NCBI GenBank assembly: GCA_036971475.1
Contig: JBAIZL010000006.1
Span: 9,463,156-9,527,155 of the forward strand
Direction: 5' to 3'
DNA from: Prosapia bicincta
Lineage: Eukaryota > Arthropoda > Insecta > Hemiptera > Cercopidae
Length of the DNA stretch: 64,000 nucleotides
The first letter of the stretch is position 1. Every line of letters begins with the position of its first letter. The notes beneath the pieces are model-generated. The model was not told the DNA's origin and ran no database searches. It saw only the letters and a list, made by a program, of their open reading frames with translations. Made by a program: the position numbers and the translations under genes. Shown here in pieces: positions 48,828 through 55,029 of this stretch.

Positions 48828-51800
48828 TATATTCACAGAGAAAGAGAGAGAGAGAGGTTAGTTTGGGTAAAGCGAAATCTTATTTGAGATTTTTTAGACT
48901 AGGCAGGAGACTGAGAGACTTTAAGGATACTTTCTTAAAAGTCATTGATTTTCATTTACCGGTAATAGAATCAAGTAATGTAAACAAACATATTTTAAAA
49001 TAAATTCCTAAATGGGTCACCAAATAGAAATTTTGTTTTACTTACTTTTTATTAAATAATTACAAATAATATAAATAAAGTAACATACCCTTTAATTAAA
49101 AGAGCTGTTCTACCACATAACATATAATCAGCTGTTTAATGAAATCATCTGATACCACGTATTTTAAGTCAAATAGGATGAAATAACTTTATTGTATACC
49201 TTGCACCTTTTGTAAAAAGTTTTTCTCTCAAATAAAACTAAAATTTAAAAAAATAGGAGTTTTAATGAACCCTAATACCATTATTAAAATGCACAAAATA
49301 GATTTATATGAATTTTTCTTGTAAGTTCTTGCAAATTATCATTTTCTTTAAAATAAATAAAATAGGCTCAAATAGAAAAAGGCTCAAATTTAAAGAAAGC
49401 TCAAAAAATCGGGACTTGGAATTTCGAGACTTCAATGTATTTATTATTGTAAATTTTAACCGTTTAAAGTTACAACTTCAAAGAGGTAATGAAAATTTGA
49501 AATTTACCAAAATTTTTAATCGTTATTCCCAAGTATGGTAATTACATTTTTAATTTTTTAATTACTGAAAATTTGTTATTTTTCAGAGGTGACTCAACCA
49601 CCATTGTGAGTGTGTGTGTGGGACTTCACATTGGAGCATGGACCAACTACCAGCTTGGTTCCATGACGTATCCTTCTCAACCTCCTCCTTACACGATCAT
49701 CTGGCCTTCTTACGAGATGATTGGTGAGTCTGTTGAAGCTAAATGGTTGTAAATATGATAATGTAAGAATAATTTAACAAACAAGGAAGGAATTTAGACA
49801 AGTTGAATGCTATAAGTATAATCAAACAGAGAAGAAATTAAACCAGATTTGATTGTTAAACAATAAAAATCATGTGATAATCAGTGTGCAAGAAAGTAAA
49901 CAAATGTAATTTTATTTTATTGGGTTTAAACTTGGTTATCGCCAAGTATGGGAACATTACATAGTTAACAATATTTTGATACAGATATGTATCAATGTGG
50001 GTTGTCTCGAAAATAAGTTACACTATCTTTTTTTTTAATTATAAATAAATAATGAAATCTTGTTGCTTTTCATGACGAGCTGGTTGTTAATTACTTATTA
50101 GACATTTGATATTACTTGCAACCAGACTTTTTGTTAACAAAAGGTTGTTAAATTGTTAACTTACTTCGCCAAATATATAAAGAACACAAAAGCGCACTGC
50201 ACATTACTATTCAATCCCTCATGGACACTAAACACTCATGCAAAAGTATGGAAAATAACATGAGCATCCTCCACACATACAACAAAGGTCATAAATTAAA
50301 CACACTAGAACAGTATAAAATATATAGACATAGATAGCAACACACATAAAAATAACATCTTAAATGAACAAACACGGCACAGATCAGACATATTCTTCGA
50401 TCACATCATCTTCTAACTTTCAAAATAATGGTACCGAGGAAGCACAACTGCAGCATTCCTAGCGGCAAAAATACGAGGCTGAATAAGTCATAAGATAAAA
50501 GCTTTTCCTCCAAGTGTAAGTTAACAATTTAGTTAGCAAAAGGTCTGGTCGCAAGTAATATAAAAAGTGTAATAAGTATAAATAAATAAAACCTCTTAAA
50601 CCACAAAAACGTTTTTATTTGTCCTGATGTACATTTTGATTGCAAAGCAATAATCTTCAGAGGAAATGAATACAAGACTTTTAGAGTCTTACAATGGCAT
50701 CCTATTTTGTTTAAGTGTACTTGAGGTCAGTATGATTGCCCATACAATTTCACAAATCATGAAAAACTAAATGTCATCACTTGTCGAGTTCTTGTTTTTT
50801 TCATTTTTATAACCAGTCTAATTGGTTTATTTTTATAATTTTTTTGGTTGGCTACTACAAGTTTAAAAATTTATGTGTTAGCATTTTTTCTGAAAATGTA
50901 TGTAAAATGAAGAATTGAGTTTTTTATTCTAGTTGTAATTGCTTTCAAATCTATTGCATCGCCAGTATCCTTATAATAATGACAAAGTGCAGAATTGCTA
51001 ATTTCATTGGGCTTGAGTACAATAGATGGAGACAAATCTATTGCATCTCCAGTATCCTTATAATAATGGCAAAGTGCAGAATTGCTAATTTCACTGGGCT
51101 TAAGTACAATAGATGGAGACAAATCTATTGCATCGCCAGTATCCTTATAATAATGGCAAAGTGCAGAATTGCTAATTTCACTGGGCTTGAGTACAATAGA
51201 TGGAGACAAATCTATTGCATCGCCAGTATCCTTATAATATTGACAAAGTGCAGAATTGATAATTTTACTGGGCTTGAGTACAATAGATGGAGACAAATCT
51301 ATTGCATCGCCAGTATCCTTATAATATTGACAAAGTGCAGAATTGCTAATTTCACTGGGCTTGAGTACAATAGATGGAGACAAATCTACTGCATCGCCAG
51401 TATCCTTATAATATTGACAAAGTGCAGAATTGCTAATTTCACTGGGCTTGAGTACAATAGATGGAGACAAATCTATTGCATCGCCAGTATCCTTATAATA
51501 ATGACAAAGTGCAGAATTGCTAATTTCACTGGGCTTGAGTACAATAGATGGAGACAAATCTATTGCATCGCCAGTATCCTTATAATATTGACAAAGTGCA
51601 GAATTGCTAATTTCACTGGGCTTGAGTACAATAGATGGAGACAAATCTACTGCATCGCCAGTATCCTTATAATATTGACAAAGTGCAGAATTGCTAATTT
51701 CACTGGGCTTGAGTGCAATAGATGGAGACAAATCTATTGCATCGCCAGTATCCTTATAATATTAACAAAGTGCAGAATTGCTAATTTCACTGGGCTTGAG

Positions 51801-54209
51801 TACAATAGATAGAGACAAATCTATTGTTATATCTTTCTTTAAATTTAAATCCTTATATAAATTTTATAATTTTCTAATTTTACAATGTAACTTAGCATTA
51901 TTATATAATTTATTGGTTGTGGTGCCAAATTTATAAATATCATTTATATGGTGTTTTCTTACATTAATAATTTTTTTTTATAAAGGAAGTTTTTGTTAGC
52001 AGTGTTTAATATGTTCTTTAAATGAATTAAATAGTGTTTTCTATTCACTATAACAGTGAAATCTTTCATTTAAAATTGTATATTTTATAAGATTTTGTGA
52101 ATTTGTTATAAGGAATTTTGGCAAATCCTGATCGAATTATTCGTAGGTGTAATTTTGCCATATTCGGCATTATGACTACTTAATACATCTATAGGTACAT
52201 CCATTGAGGATTTTCAATTCCTTCTGTTTGCTCACACTCTCCTTTATATACCTTGTACAAATTTTCAATCGTTGATAAAATATTTTTGTATTCTTCCAAT
52301 TAAGTTCAAATAAATTTTTTTAAACCTATAGTGGATGACAATGTTAATACAGTTTTTTCAAATATTTATTCATGAATTTAAATTTAAAAAACTTAATGAC
52401 CTGATAGGATTTGAACTGTGGAACTACATGTTTGTAATCCAGCACTTTGGCACTGAGTCAAATTTCCCATAACTAGAAATCAATTATTTAAAGATGTATG
52501 TGAAATTACAAGAGAAAGGTTCCTTGCAATAGTGAGCATTACAACAGGTGGATAAAATGAGAAGTTATAGACCACCTTCAGCTTCGTAAATTAGAAATAA
52601 GAAAAAAAAGTAAATAAACATTAACAAACAAAAACATTAGTCCAACAATGGCATAAAATATTAGCAAAAATAGACAATTGCAAAAAAATTCGCTTTTTAT
52701 TTTGCCACTTATAATTGTGATTCTGTTTTATGTATTCTATACATGTTTATATTAATTGTCATTATAAAATTAAAAGTAACTAAAATAAAATTTTCCTTTG
52801 TCAACCTCAGTAGGAATTGATTTTAAAAATTGTCTCCTATAACTATTTGTTTTCTCATTAATTCTGACAAGGTACCTCAAAATCACATAACTTTATCAAT
52901 TACAAAATTTATAAATAAATTGTTGGTAATCAGTAGAGCATGTTTATAATTTATTCAATAGATTTAACCCTTCTTTAGATATATCATTTAAAAAAAACAT
53001 TAAAAGAAGGGGGTGTGTGTTTGTGTATGTGTGTGCACTGAGAAATACAATATATTTGAATAAAAAGGTTTTTATTATGTGTAAAAGAATTGAATAATAT
53101 AGTCACAAAATTATTCTCTAAAAAACAAGTAATAAAAACATTTTTTTTAAAGTTAATTTTTACTTAAATCAACAAAGAAAAATTTTACTTTAGTTTCTTT
53201 TTATTTTATGATTACATTTAATATAAAAATGTATAGATACATATGTCATAATAACAATATTAAGTGACAAAATAGAACGCGAATTTCCTTGCAATTTTCC
53301 ATTTCCCTTTCTATGTATTGTAGGACTATTATTTGTGTTTGTTACTATTTATAAGCTTTTTTTTTGTTGCTAGCACTGTGTTGTAGTTTCTTTTTGCTTT
53401 CCTTTTGCATTGTCTGTGAAGCAAGGTTCGATACCATATATCCAGTTTGTTTGTTTTCTTCTTTTTATTAATTTTTAATCCTACTGCATTATTTAATTTA
53501 TGATGTTGTGTGGTAACTTTGGTAACAATTTAAAGTTGTGCAATGGAGCTTTTGACAACAGATTTTGGGGCCAATAGAAAAATTCATATAAGTTTTTGAA
53601 AAGTACATTACTAGCTATGGGAACGTTGGCGTAGTGCCAAAGCCCGCTATAGTTCGGACACAAAGATACTTAGTTTGAATCCAACCTAGACCCCCAAAAT
53701 TTTTTAAATTTAATTATTGAATAAATATTTGAAAAAACTGTATTAATATCAATTGTCATCCACTATAGGATAAAAAAATGTATTTGAACTTGATTGGATG
53801 AATAAAACTGTATTTTCTTAACAATTGAAAATTGTCTCAAGATATACATTAGGAGAGTGTGTGCTTATAGAAGAATTTAAACATCAATAACATTTTGTTC
53901 TCAAAAATAAATTAGATCTTCTTTCCAGGTTTAGGAGTGTTTCGCACAATTCTTGGCTTTTGCTGTGTAATAGCAACTCGCGCAATCTGTAAATCTGCTT
54001 CATATGCTACACTGTGTGCCTTGTTGCAGCTTAATTCTAAAGAATTAAAAAAAACATCAAATTCACTAAACAACAGGGCCAAGACAGTAGTGGAATTAGG
54101 CTATAAATATGTAACATACTTGCTCCTAGGTTTTAACATTTTGTATCTCCTACCAAATGTCTTCCGATTGTTAAGAATACAAAGACCAACCTTTTATACA
54201 GAAATTTAA
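25429..54209 (+). CDS. SGPP: Sphingosine-1-phosphate phosphatase, six spliced exons
   Basis: Spliced CDS 25429-25867, 31511-31674, 39845-39934, 42315-42487, 49587-49723, 53929-54209: 427 codons, one frame, all junctions GT-AG. Human SGPP1 and SGPP2 are about 440 and 400 residues, so the length is normal. The PAP2 phosphatase signature is complete: K151-D152...R158-P159 (KDLVCWPRP), P178-S-T-H181 (PSTH), and S221-R222...H228...D232 ([12 protein letters not shown]). The N-terminus resembles SGPP2 more than SGPP1 (short [11 protein letters not shown] lead, [20 protein letters not shown] in the first membrane segment). Family enzymes dephosphorylate sphingosine-1-phosphate and dihydro-S1P in the ER membrane, returning sphingoid base to ceramide synthesis and lowering S1P. 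Eight or more membrane segments are expected. The residue 40-90 linker is hydrophilic and probably cytosolic. Introns of 2.4-8.2 kb are crowded with repeats, yet no exon is disrupted. Confidence 0.95.
25868..27120. other. SGPP intron 1, 5' part; possible dead coding fragment
   Basis: Mostly AT-rich. At 26200-26480 one plus-strand frame, broken by single stops, reads [13 protein letters not shown], then [20 protein letters not shown] and [20 protein letters not shown]. It looks like decayed coding sequence, perhaps a transposase N-terminus, but I recognise no family. Confidence 0.35.
27139..27363 (+). other. Short open frame in intron 1, unrecognised
   Basis: 75 codons, Lys-rich ([20 protein letters not shown]), no known domain; it ends inside a foldback-family D sequence. 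Probably chance or transposon-derived. Confidence 0.2.
27355..27480. repeat. Single arm of foldback family D
   Basis: Contains ACACTTTTGGTATCAACTTG, ACCACTACTTACTGATATTT and CTAGGTCAGTGCATTATTCA as at 15525. No right arm follows. Confidence 0.7.
27650..27845. repeat. Diverged family-D palindrome
   Basis: ACACTACTTAGCAATATCTT with TCAGCAGATGG on the left pairs loosely with TTCTGCTGAAAAATATTAAG on the right; the GGTCAGTGCGTTGTTATAAA centre is shared. Confidence 0.6.
27845..28960. other. SGPP intron 1, unassigned
   Basis: No gene or repeat recognised in this AT-rich stretch. Confidence 0.4.
28964..29036. repeat. (GT)n(AT)n microsatellite
   Basis: GT dinucleotides to 28984, then AT to about 29036, directly before a Penelope-like element fragment. 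Confidence 0.95.
29101..29332 (+). pseudogene. PLE GIY-YIG C-terminal fragment
   Basis: [38 protein letters not shown] and a [15 protein letters not shown] end match residues about 488-565 of the intact ORF at 37988. The GIY and YIG motifs are missing, so it is inactive. Confidence 0.85.
29354..30832 (-). mobile_element. Non-LTR retrotransposon, 5'-truncated, nested in a PLE
   Basis: Flanked by an exact 15 bp duplication TTAATTCAGTGATTC (29339-29353 and 30833-30847). On the minus strand it ends with the ORF2 stop and a short TAAG-repeat tail, not poly(A). The insertion splits a Penelope-like element, so it is the younger event. Related to the fragment at 12293. Confidence 0.92.
29365..30819 (-). 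CDS. LINE ORF2 C-terminal part: RT thumb, RNase H, zinc knuckle
   Basis: A 484-residue uninterrupted frame. The coding part starts inside ORF2; the ATG is incidental. Residues ~38-110 ([51 protein letters not shown]) are the C-terminal RT/thumb stretch of I/Jockey-group LINEs. RNase H spans ~217-345, with D225 in TDGS, E260 in FDGE, D285 in LVDS and D339 in NELADS, plus H329 of PSHV. A knuckle C431-X2-C434-X9-H444-X3-C448 and [13 protein letters not shown] end the protein. Endonuclease and the RT catalytic core are lost, so it cannot mobilise itself. All RNase H residues remain and no stop has accumulated, implying recent insertion. Confidence 0.88.
   Translation of the reverse strand: MVSVLKASLVLIVQLFQAGGTTCRRSTSPPRLLKRLTATTWGANQDVLNTAYKTYIRPILEYGAEATITASNTTSQILDRTQNAVLRVITGAPKSTPIAAMEAQLETEPMQFRREKLSLGFWERNKRTYSHRWANFKEATTRLKTQKTPITTYKELIKKYNINIGTHTTDIIKHEVFNSLPKGVLNLLDHNIPKKDCNPLELKAAALRTINTVYPETQWLHVYTDGSCLPDKGQTGAGYYCNLFEGSLAVGNNQSNFDGEITAILAASNEMKKIKTPAQAVFLVDSMAAIMAVTNNKKTDCRSTLACRKNLSKLMNRGWKIELQWIPSHVDIRGNELADSLAKKGTTLPQPSVATSLPSIKIQINAAIKRSTQAYLREASFNKRWATLVENGPINNMLPRRDGVALFRLTTGHDYLAAHLSKIHVFSSPRCTLCDSGEDMTAEHLQSCTALDHGPLNDTKEEEISRLYWSARRQMAQQPRVGVG
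30995..31084. repeat. (AT)n microsatellite, long
   Basis: About 45 AT units between PLE copy 1 and the next palindrome. Confidence 0.95.
31085..31345. repeat. Palindrome (foldback family I) between two (AT)n tracts
   Basis: Inner arms are near-perfect: TATGCTGAAGCTTTTCGCCG and GTGTATAGTTCCAGCATTCT against their complements at 31240-31290, with a small centre near ACTGTCTACT. Outer arms (AACTTCAAAAAGTTCATAAT) also pair with 31318-31340. Each arm holds AATGCTGG, a loop and CCGGCGAAAAGC. It sits in intron 1, about 165 bp before exon 2. Confidence 0.92.
31346..31395. repeat. (AT)n microsatellite
   Basis: About 25 AT units between the palindrome and exon 2 (31511). Confidence 0.95.
31511..31674 (+). 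CDS. SGPP: SGPP exon 2 (motifs C1 and C2)
   Basis: The acceptor TTTCTCAG ends at 31510 and the donor GTGAGT starts at 31675. It supplies two bases of Gly147, then codons 148-201. It carries the KDxxxxxRP substrate-phosphate motif and the PSTHA motif; the PSTH His is catalytic in PAP2 enzymes. It ends on a codon boundary with NRYQ. Confidence 0.95.
31675..33270. other. SGPP intron 2, first part
   Basis: AT-rich; no gene or repeat that I can support. Confidence 0.4.
33270..33450. repeat. Imperfect palindrome (foldback family J)
   Basis: Left TTAATCACTTTAACATTAGT and ACGACTATCCG pair with right CGGATAGTCATAAACTAATG and TTAAATTGATTAATTAAG. The centre holds GCGATCGAAAACGTTCTGTC, including a CGAAAACG word. 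Confidence 0.78.
33450..34565. other. SGPP intron 2, unassigned
   Basis: No features recognised. Confidence 0.4.
34565..34790. repeat. Palindrome (foldback family A/B, copy 3)
   Basis: Starts GCGACTGTGGCATAAATG, then TTATATTAAATAAAAACAAC and TTACCACAAATTCAACAATT; the right arm gives the complement. The arms carry GAAGATGATTACTTTGTAAT then CGAAATGTACTTAAAG. The short centre TGATGTACCCTAGTACATGA is itself partly palindromic. Confidence 0.88.
34790..36590. other. SGPP intron 2, unassigned
   Basis: AT-rich, with one GC-richer block near 35815-35880 (GGGCAGCCGAACGAAGCGAA). Minus-strand frames at 35434-35750 show no recognised domain. Confidence 0.4.
36764..36875. repeat. (CT)n(AT)n microsatellite
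   Basis: A CT-rich tract 36764-36830 followed by AT units to 36875, abutting the left end of PLE copy 2. A separate short (AT)n lies at 36596-36619. Confidence 0.95.
37072..37690 (-). pseudogene. Inverted partial PLE ORF (GIY-YIG domain)
   Basis: The minus strand reads [20 protein letters not shown] through [20 protein letters not shown] to [10 protein letters not shown], then a one-base insertion in an A-run (37313-37322) shifts frame and the rest continues in the second frame ([18 protein letters not shown]). It is the mirror of residues about 357-560 of the forward ORF. Confidence 0.9.
37690..37987 (+). pseudogene. PLE ORF 5' part, frameshifted
   Basis: Upstream of the ATG at 37988 the same frame stays open for about 150 bp back to a TAA near 37826 ([30 protein letters not shown]). 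Further upstream a different frame reads [20 protein letters not shown]. Together they look like the N-terminal RT lead-in of a longer ORF broken by a frameshift near 37830. Confidence 0.7.
37988..39688 (+). CDS. PLE reverse transcriptase with GIY-YIG endonuclease
   Basis: 566 codons open from ATG. RT motifs in order: [18 protein letters not shown] (58-74), motif [17 protein letters not shown] (126-141, catalytic D129), motif [13 protein letters not shown] (186-197), motif C RYVDDIL (226-232, D229 D230), then [10 protein letters not shown] (269-278) and VYRKPTSNN (287-295). The C-terminus carries [20 protein letters not shown] (434-453), R458, E461-H462 and a C440-X2-C443 pair with later HKH residues, as in endonuclease-positive Penelope-like proteins. 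These nick DNA and prime cDNA synthesis in target-primed reverse transcription. Composition is extremely A-rich on the coding strand, unlike the SGPP exons. The start is uncertain because a frameshift near 37830 cuts the natural N-terminus, so function is doubtful though all catalytic residues remain. Confidence 0.93.
   Translation: MTNYIKENKYEQIPDPTNKYLITIKNLIVTHRNTLNYNNKLKYHTRLYPFKPCAPVLSGIPKIHKPNTPFRPLINFTTAPSYIIAKILDKILRSKIHINNTYNIKNGYELINKIKTIKTNSNTKIISYDITNMYPSIPIEETIEIIKNKLIHNNEKSNIIDSIITLTKHICNQNYFQFNNKYYKQTTGLPMGSPISSVMSEIYLQHFEQIIIKPIINTHNISLWTRYVDDILVIYQPTIHNEHVIILNKLNTYNENIQFTVETETNRTINFLDITLNINDNKIETTVYRKPTSNNTTIHYKSNQPWTHKINTYSNMINKAIKYTQDNKQKLNEELDNITKIAIENGYNKHIIKNIYNKFTKKPNLNTTLQPEHKNNENKKIYLKYKYTNNKIEKITNIYNKEYYTPTYKPNNKIIKYLNNTNHKTNSEKQNLSGIYKITCNNCNAFYIGKTTRTFKIRFEEHYRAFKNKNSKVSNVAAQLISHKHEITNYENNLTIPEINNNPIELNSLEKYHIYKNIHNNLMNLQTTYTEDILYRNIIHTNQEKVRVTSTNTNFTDRTSTIEKHQ
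39845..39934 (+). CDS. SGPP: SGPP exon 3 (motif C3)
   Basis: Exactly 30 codons (202-231), phase 0 at both ends. Acceptor GTGTTCCAG, donor GTGAGT. It encodes a membrane helix and [11 protein letters not shown], with the nucleophilic His228; the paired Asp232 is the first codon of exon 4. The right end of a Penelope-like element lies only about 40 bp upstream. Confidence 0.95.
39935..40525. other. SGPP intron 3, first part
   Basis: AT-rich; nothing recognised. Confidence 0.4.
40525..41160 (+). repeat. SINE-like repeat, long form with tRNA-like segment
   Basis: Has the family 5' block (AAAGTCAACAAAGAAAAATT), a TGACAGAATCACAATATCAA segment, a tRNA-like stretch at about 40890-40970 (GGGAACGTTTACTTAGTGC as a weak A box, CTCAGTTCAAAACC as a B box), then the 3' blocks ATCAATCCATTATAGG and GAATTGAACAAGGG. 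Pol III-like boxes support SINE-type transcription, though they lie mid-element. Confidence 0.65.
41160..42314. other. SGPP intron 3, last part
   Basis: No gene seen. At 42095-42165 a GTTTTCGATTGGCAAACATT ... CATCATCCATAATCAATTAG stretch resembles a single arm of the family F foldback. Confidence 0.4.
42315..42487 (+). CDS. SGPP: SGPP exon 4
   Basis: Codons 232-288 plus two bases of Arg289 (phase 2). Acceptor TGTTACAG, donor GTAACT. It opens with Asp232 of motif C3 and encodes two hydrophobic helices separated by [15 protein letters not shown], then HWTPTR, matching the SPTRADT/STSRGDT position in vertebrate SGPPs. Confidence 0.94.
42797..43200 (+). pseudogene. PIF/Harbinger-type transposase N-terminal relic
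   Basis: Starts GGCGACGTACACACCAAAGC, like a Harbinger terminus with repeated GCGA words. The plus frame reads [16 protein letters not shown] (an ATG-repeat expansion in the hydrophobic run), [15 protein letters not shown], then after a stop [32 protein letters not shown] and TFF. The RR(Q)Y-W-x-HxIN...L..DE..F..YFRM..ETF order is that of Harbinger nucleases before the first catalytic Asp. No right terminus was found. Confidence 0.65.
43450..43900 (-). pseudogene. Mariner transposase fragments
   Basis: The minus strand, over several frames, reads [16 protein letters not shown] (N-terminal helix-turn-helix start), then [15 protein letters not shown] and, after a shift, [24 protein letters not shown] and HDDAPSH (here HDDA for the usual HDNA) are mariner catalytic-domain landmarks, with the second catalytic Asp in the latter. 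The part between helix-turn-helix and catalytic domain is deleted. Frames and stops show it is dead. Confidence 0.72.
43996..45920. other. SGPP intron 4, unassigned
   Basis: AT-rich stretch with no supported feature. Confidence 0.4.
45925..46130. repeat. Diverged family-D foldback
   Basis: TTCTCAGCAGACATGTTTCA and GTGCATTGTTCAATG on the left, TTCTGAGCAATTTCAGTAAT and AGTCAAGGTTTTAGCCATAA on the right; weakly palindromic. Confidence 0.5.
46130..47060. other. SGPP intron 4, unassigned
   Basis: A 63-codon frame at 46152-46343 has no recognisable domain. AAGATAAGGA occurs as a small inverted repeat near 46730. Confidence 0.4.
47064..47139. repeat. (CA)n(TA)n microsatellite
   Basis: CA repeats to 47100 followed by TA repeats to 47139, directly before the left arm of PLE copy 3. 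Confidence 0.95.
47140..48778 (+). mobile_element. Penelope-like element copy 3, hairpin form, truncated
   Basis: The left arm 47140-47715 is inverted: ATGAAGTTAATACATTACTA, CACCATTAAG, TGATGAGGCGCCTTTCGG, then reversed GIY-YIG coding. A junction near 47716 (TATTATTAAGAACAATCAAC) leads to a forward copy beginning at the [12 protein letters not shown] region of RT and running through GIY-YIG to the terminal GTCAAGTGACCGAAAGGCGC. (AT)n lies on both outer sides. Compared with copy 2 it is shorter and more decayed. Confidence 0.9.
47717..48628 (+). pseudogene. PLE RT-end and GIY-YIG, frameshifted
   Basis: Reads [40 protein letters not shown] and [19 protein letters not shown], then frame changes at A-runs near 48000, 48100 and 48155. 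The GIY part is mutated (ACCTATAAGGAATTTAC gives a stop where GIY should be), while [20 protein letters not shown] and [18 protein letters not shown] persist. Confidence 0.88.
48779..48832. repeat. (AT)n microsatellite
   Basis: AT units following the right end of PLE copy 3, then a short AGAGAG run to 48855. Confidence 0.95.
49000..49245 (+). repeat. SINE-like repeat, 3'-truncated
   Basis: Carries AATTCCTAAATGGGTCACC, TTTTTATTAAATAATTACAA and AGAGCTGTTCTACCACATAA; it stops after TTTTTCTCTCAAATAAAAC without the usual 3' blocks. Confidence 0.65.
49338..49435. repeat. Possible pogo-like terminus fragment
   Basis: AAAATCGGGACTTGGAATTT with CGAGACTTC resembles the complement of the left end of the pogo-like element at 57641. 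No second end was found. Confidence 0.3.
49587..49723 (+). CDS. SGPP: SGPP exon 5
   Basis: Completes Arg289, then codons 290-334 and the first base of Gly335. Acceptor ATTTTTCAG, donor GTGAGT. The sequence [20 protein letters not shown] matches the GDT.I...G...G.W.N stretch of the family. A proline-rich lumenal or cytosolic loop ([12 protein letters not shown]) follows. Confidence 0.93.
50108..50575 (+). mobile_element. Fragment of a second Penelope-like family
   Basis: Outer inverted segments: TATTACTTGCAACCAGACTT and TTAACAAAAGGTTGTTAAAT on the left; AACAATTTAGTTAGCAAAAG and GGTCTGGTCGCAAGTAATAT on the right. Between them a decayed reading gives [29 protein letters not shown] and EQYKIYRH. 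This is the C-terminal tail of a PLE endonuclease (the KG-K-LNTLE-YKIY type), distinct from the family at 37-48 kb. It shows the same head-to-head terminal arrangement. Confidence 0.72.
50580..50675 (-). repeat. Single arm of foldback family A
   Basis: AATAAATAAAACCTCTTAAA, GATGTACATTTTGATTGCAA and ATAATCTTCAGAGG match the left arm of the palindrome at 9614. No partner arm follows; it directly adjoins the PLE fragment. Confidence 0.75.
50950..51819. repeat. Minisatellite, 87 bp unit, 10 copies, in SGPP intron 5
   Basis: Exact 87 bp period (50950, 51037 ... 51733), beginning TCTATTGCATCGCCAGTATC, with only a few changes between copies. As 87 is 29 codons, one minus frame gives ten repeats of a 29-residue unit ([17 protein letters not shown], then [10 protein letters not shown]) and a plus frame gives another ([20 protein letters not shown]). 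Variants include both residue-changing (Q/H, I/V, S/N) and neutral sites with no sign of protein constraint. It lies in an intron with no splice signal of its own, so I call it non-coding. Confidence 0.93.
51840..52190. other. SGPP intron 5, unassigned
   Basis: AT-rich, no recognisable feature. Confidence 0.4.
52190..52830 (-). repeat. SINE-like repeat, long form, minus orientation
   Basis: Plus-strand order TTTTCAATTCCTTCTGTTTG, TATAGTGGATGACAATGTTA, then a tRNA-like part whose complement reads GACTCAGTGCCAAAGTGCTG (A-box side) and CACAGTTCAAATCCTATC (B box), then AAAATTTTCCTTTGTCAACC. Best-preserved tRNA-like segment of the family here. Confidence 0.7.
53140..53895 (+). repeat. SINE-like repeat, long form
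   Basis: AGTTAATTTTTACTTAAATC start, TATGTCATAATAACAATATT segment, and a tRNA-like part at 53617-53690 with A box TGGCGTAGTGCC and B box AGTTTGAATCC. The 3' blocks ATTGTCATCCACTATAGG and GAGAGTGTGTGCTTATAGAA end about 40 bp before exon 6. Confidence 0.72.
53929..54209 (+). CDS. SGPP: SGPP exon 6 (terminal)
   Basis: Acceptor CTTTCCAG; completes Gly335, then codons 336-427 and TAA at 54207-54209. It encodes a membrane helix ([20 protein letters not shown]), a polar stretch, the conserved [10 protein letters not shown] before the last helix, and a short basic tail. An AATAAA at 54287-54292 lies 78 bases past the stop. Confidence 0.94.
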
Positions 54210-54286
54210 TTTATTGTTTAATTTAGATACTTAAGTAAAAGATATAAACATTTAAACTGTTTTTTTATGCTATAAAACCACTTAGG

Positions 54287-54292
54287 AATAAA
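54287..54292 (+). promoter_or_regulatory. Candidate SGPP polyadenylation signal
   Basis: AATAAA 78 bases after the SGPP stop; a second AATAAA occurs near 54333. T-rich DNA follows. Confidence 0.5.
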
Positions 54293-54299
54293 ATTAACT

Positions 54300-55025
54300 A
54301 ATACTGAATTTGTTACATTTAATTTATACTAATAAACAAGGTTTGTATATTTTACTATTTATTTATTATTTAAATTAAAAATAATATTTTTAAAGCAATA
54401 TGTTGTAATTTAAAAATAGTTTTAAAATTAAAATAGAAATTTATTCGTTAATTTATTTTGTTCTATTTGTTTAAAATATTAAATAATAAAATAGTATTTC
54501 TTCAAGTTATTTTTTTGTAATTGGATTCTAGCTTTATTTACTTAAATGATTTTTATATTTATTGTTTCATTAAATTTTTATGTTACCACAATACTCTTTT
54601 ATTTCAACTGCTTGTCTTATAATTTGTCAACTTAAGTGTAAGATATGATAGTTACTTATGTATTTTTATGAATACTCTGTTATTAAATAGTGTGTATGTC
54701 AAGTTACTGAAATGACAAAAAAAACATACAAAAAAGAAAATGTATCACTTTTTAAGAATTAGTAAGAAAAAATATTGTGTTATTGTATAAAGAAAGAACA
54801 AATTCATATTTAAGCAACAAATTGTTAAATATTCCAGTGGTTTTTACAAAGGATCCAAGAAACTTGTATTATACCTACAGTCTAAGAGCTTTGTAGACTT
54901 TGCCATGTATTACTAAATTCTGCTTTGAAAATTGCAAATCAATTTTAGACTCATTTATGTCTTTTTACCAATAAGTAAACAAAACTTGTTTTCTTATTGT
55001 ACTATAAGCAGATGGGTATATATAT
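54300..55025. other. 3' flank of SGPP
   Basis: Very AT-rich; probably 3' UTR and intergenic. Nothing else supported. Confidence 0.4.
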
Positions 55026-55029
55026 TTAA

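Noticed and set aside
50871..51812. Two ~280 codon frames (one per strand) as genes
   Set aside because: They are the 87 bp minisatellite read in frame; variation between units is not codon-biased and the array lies in an SGPP intron.
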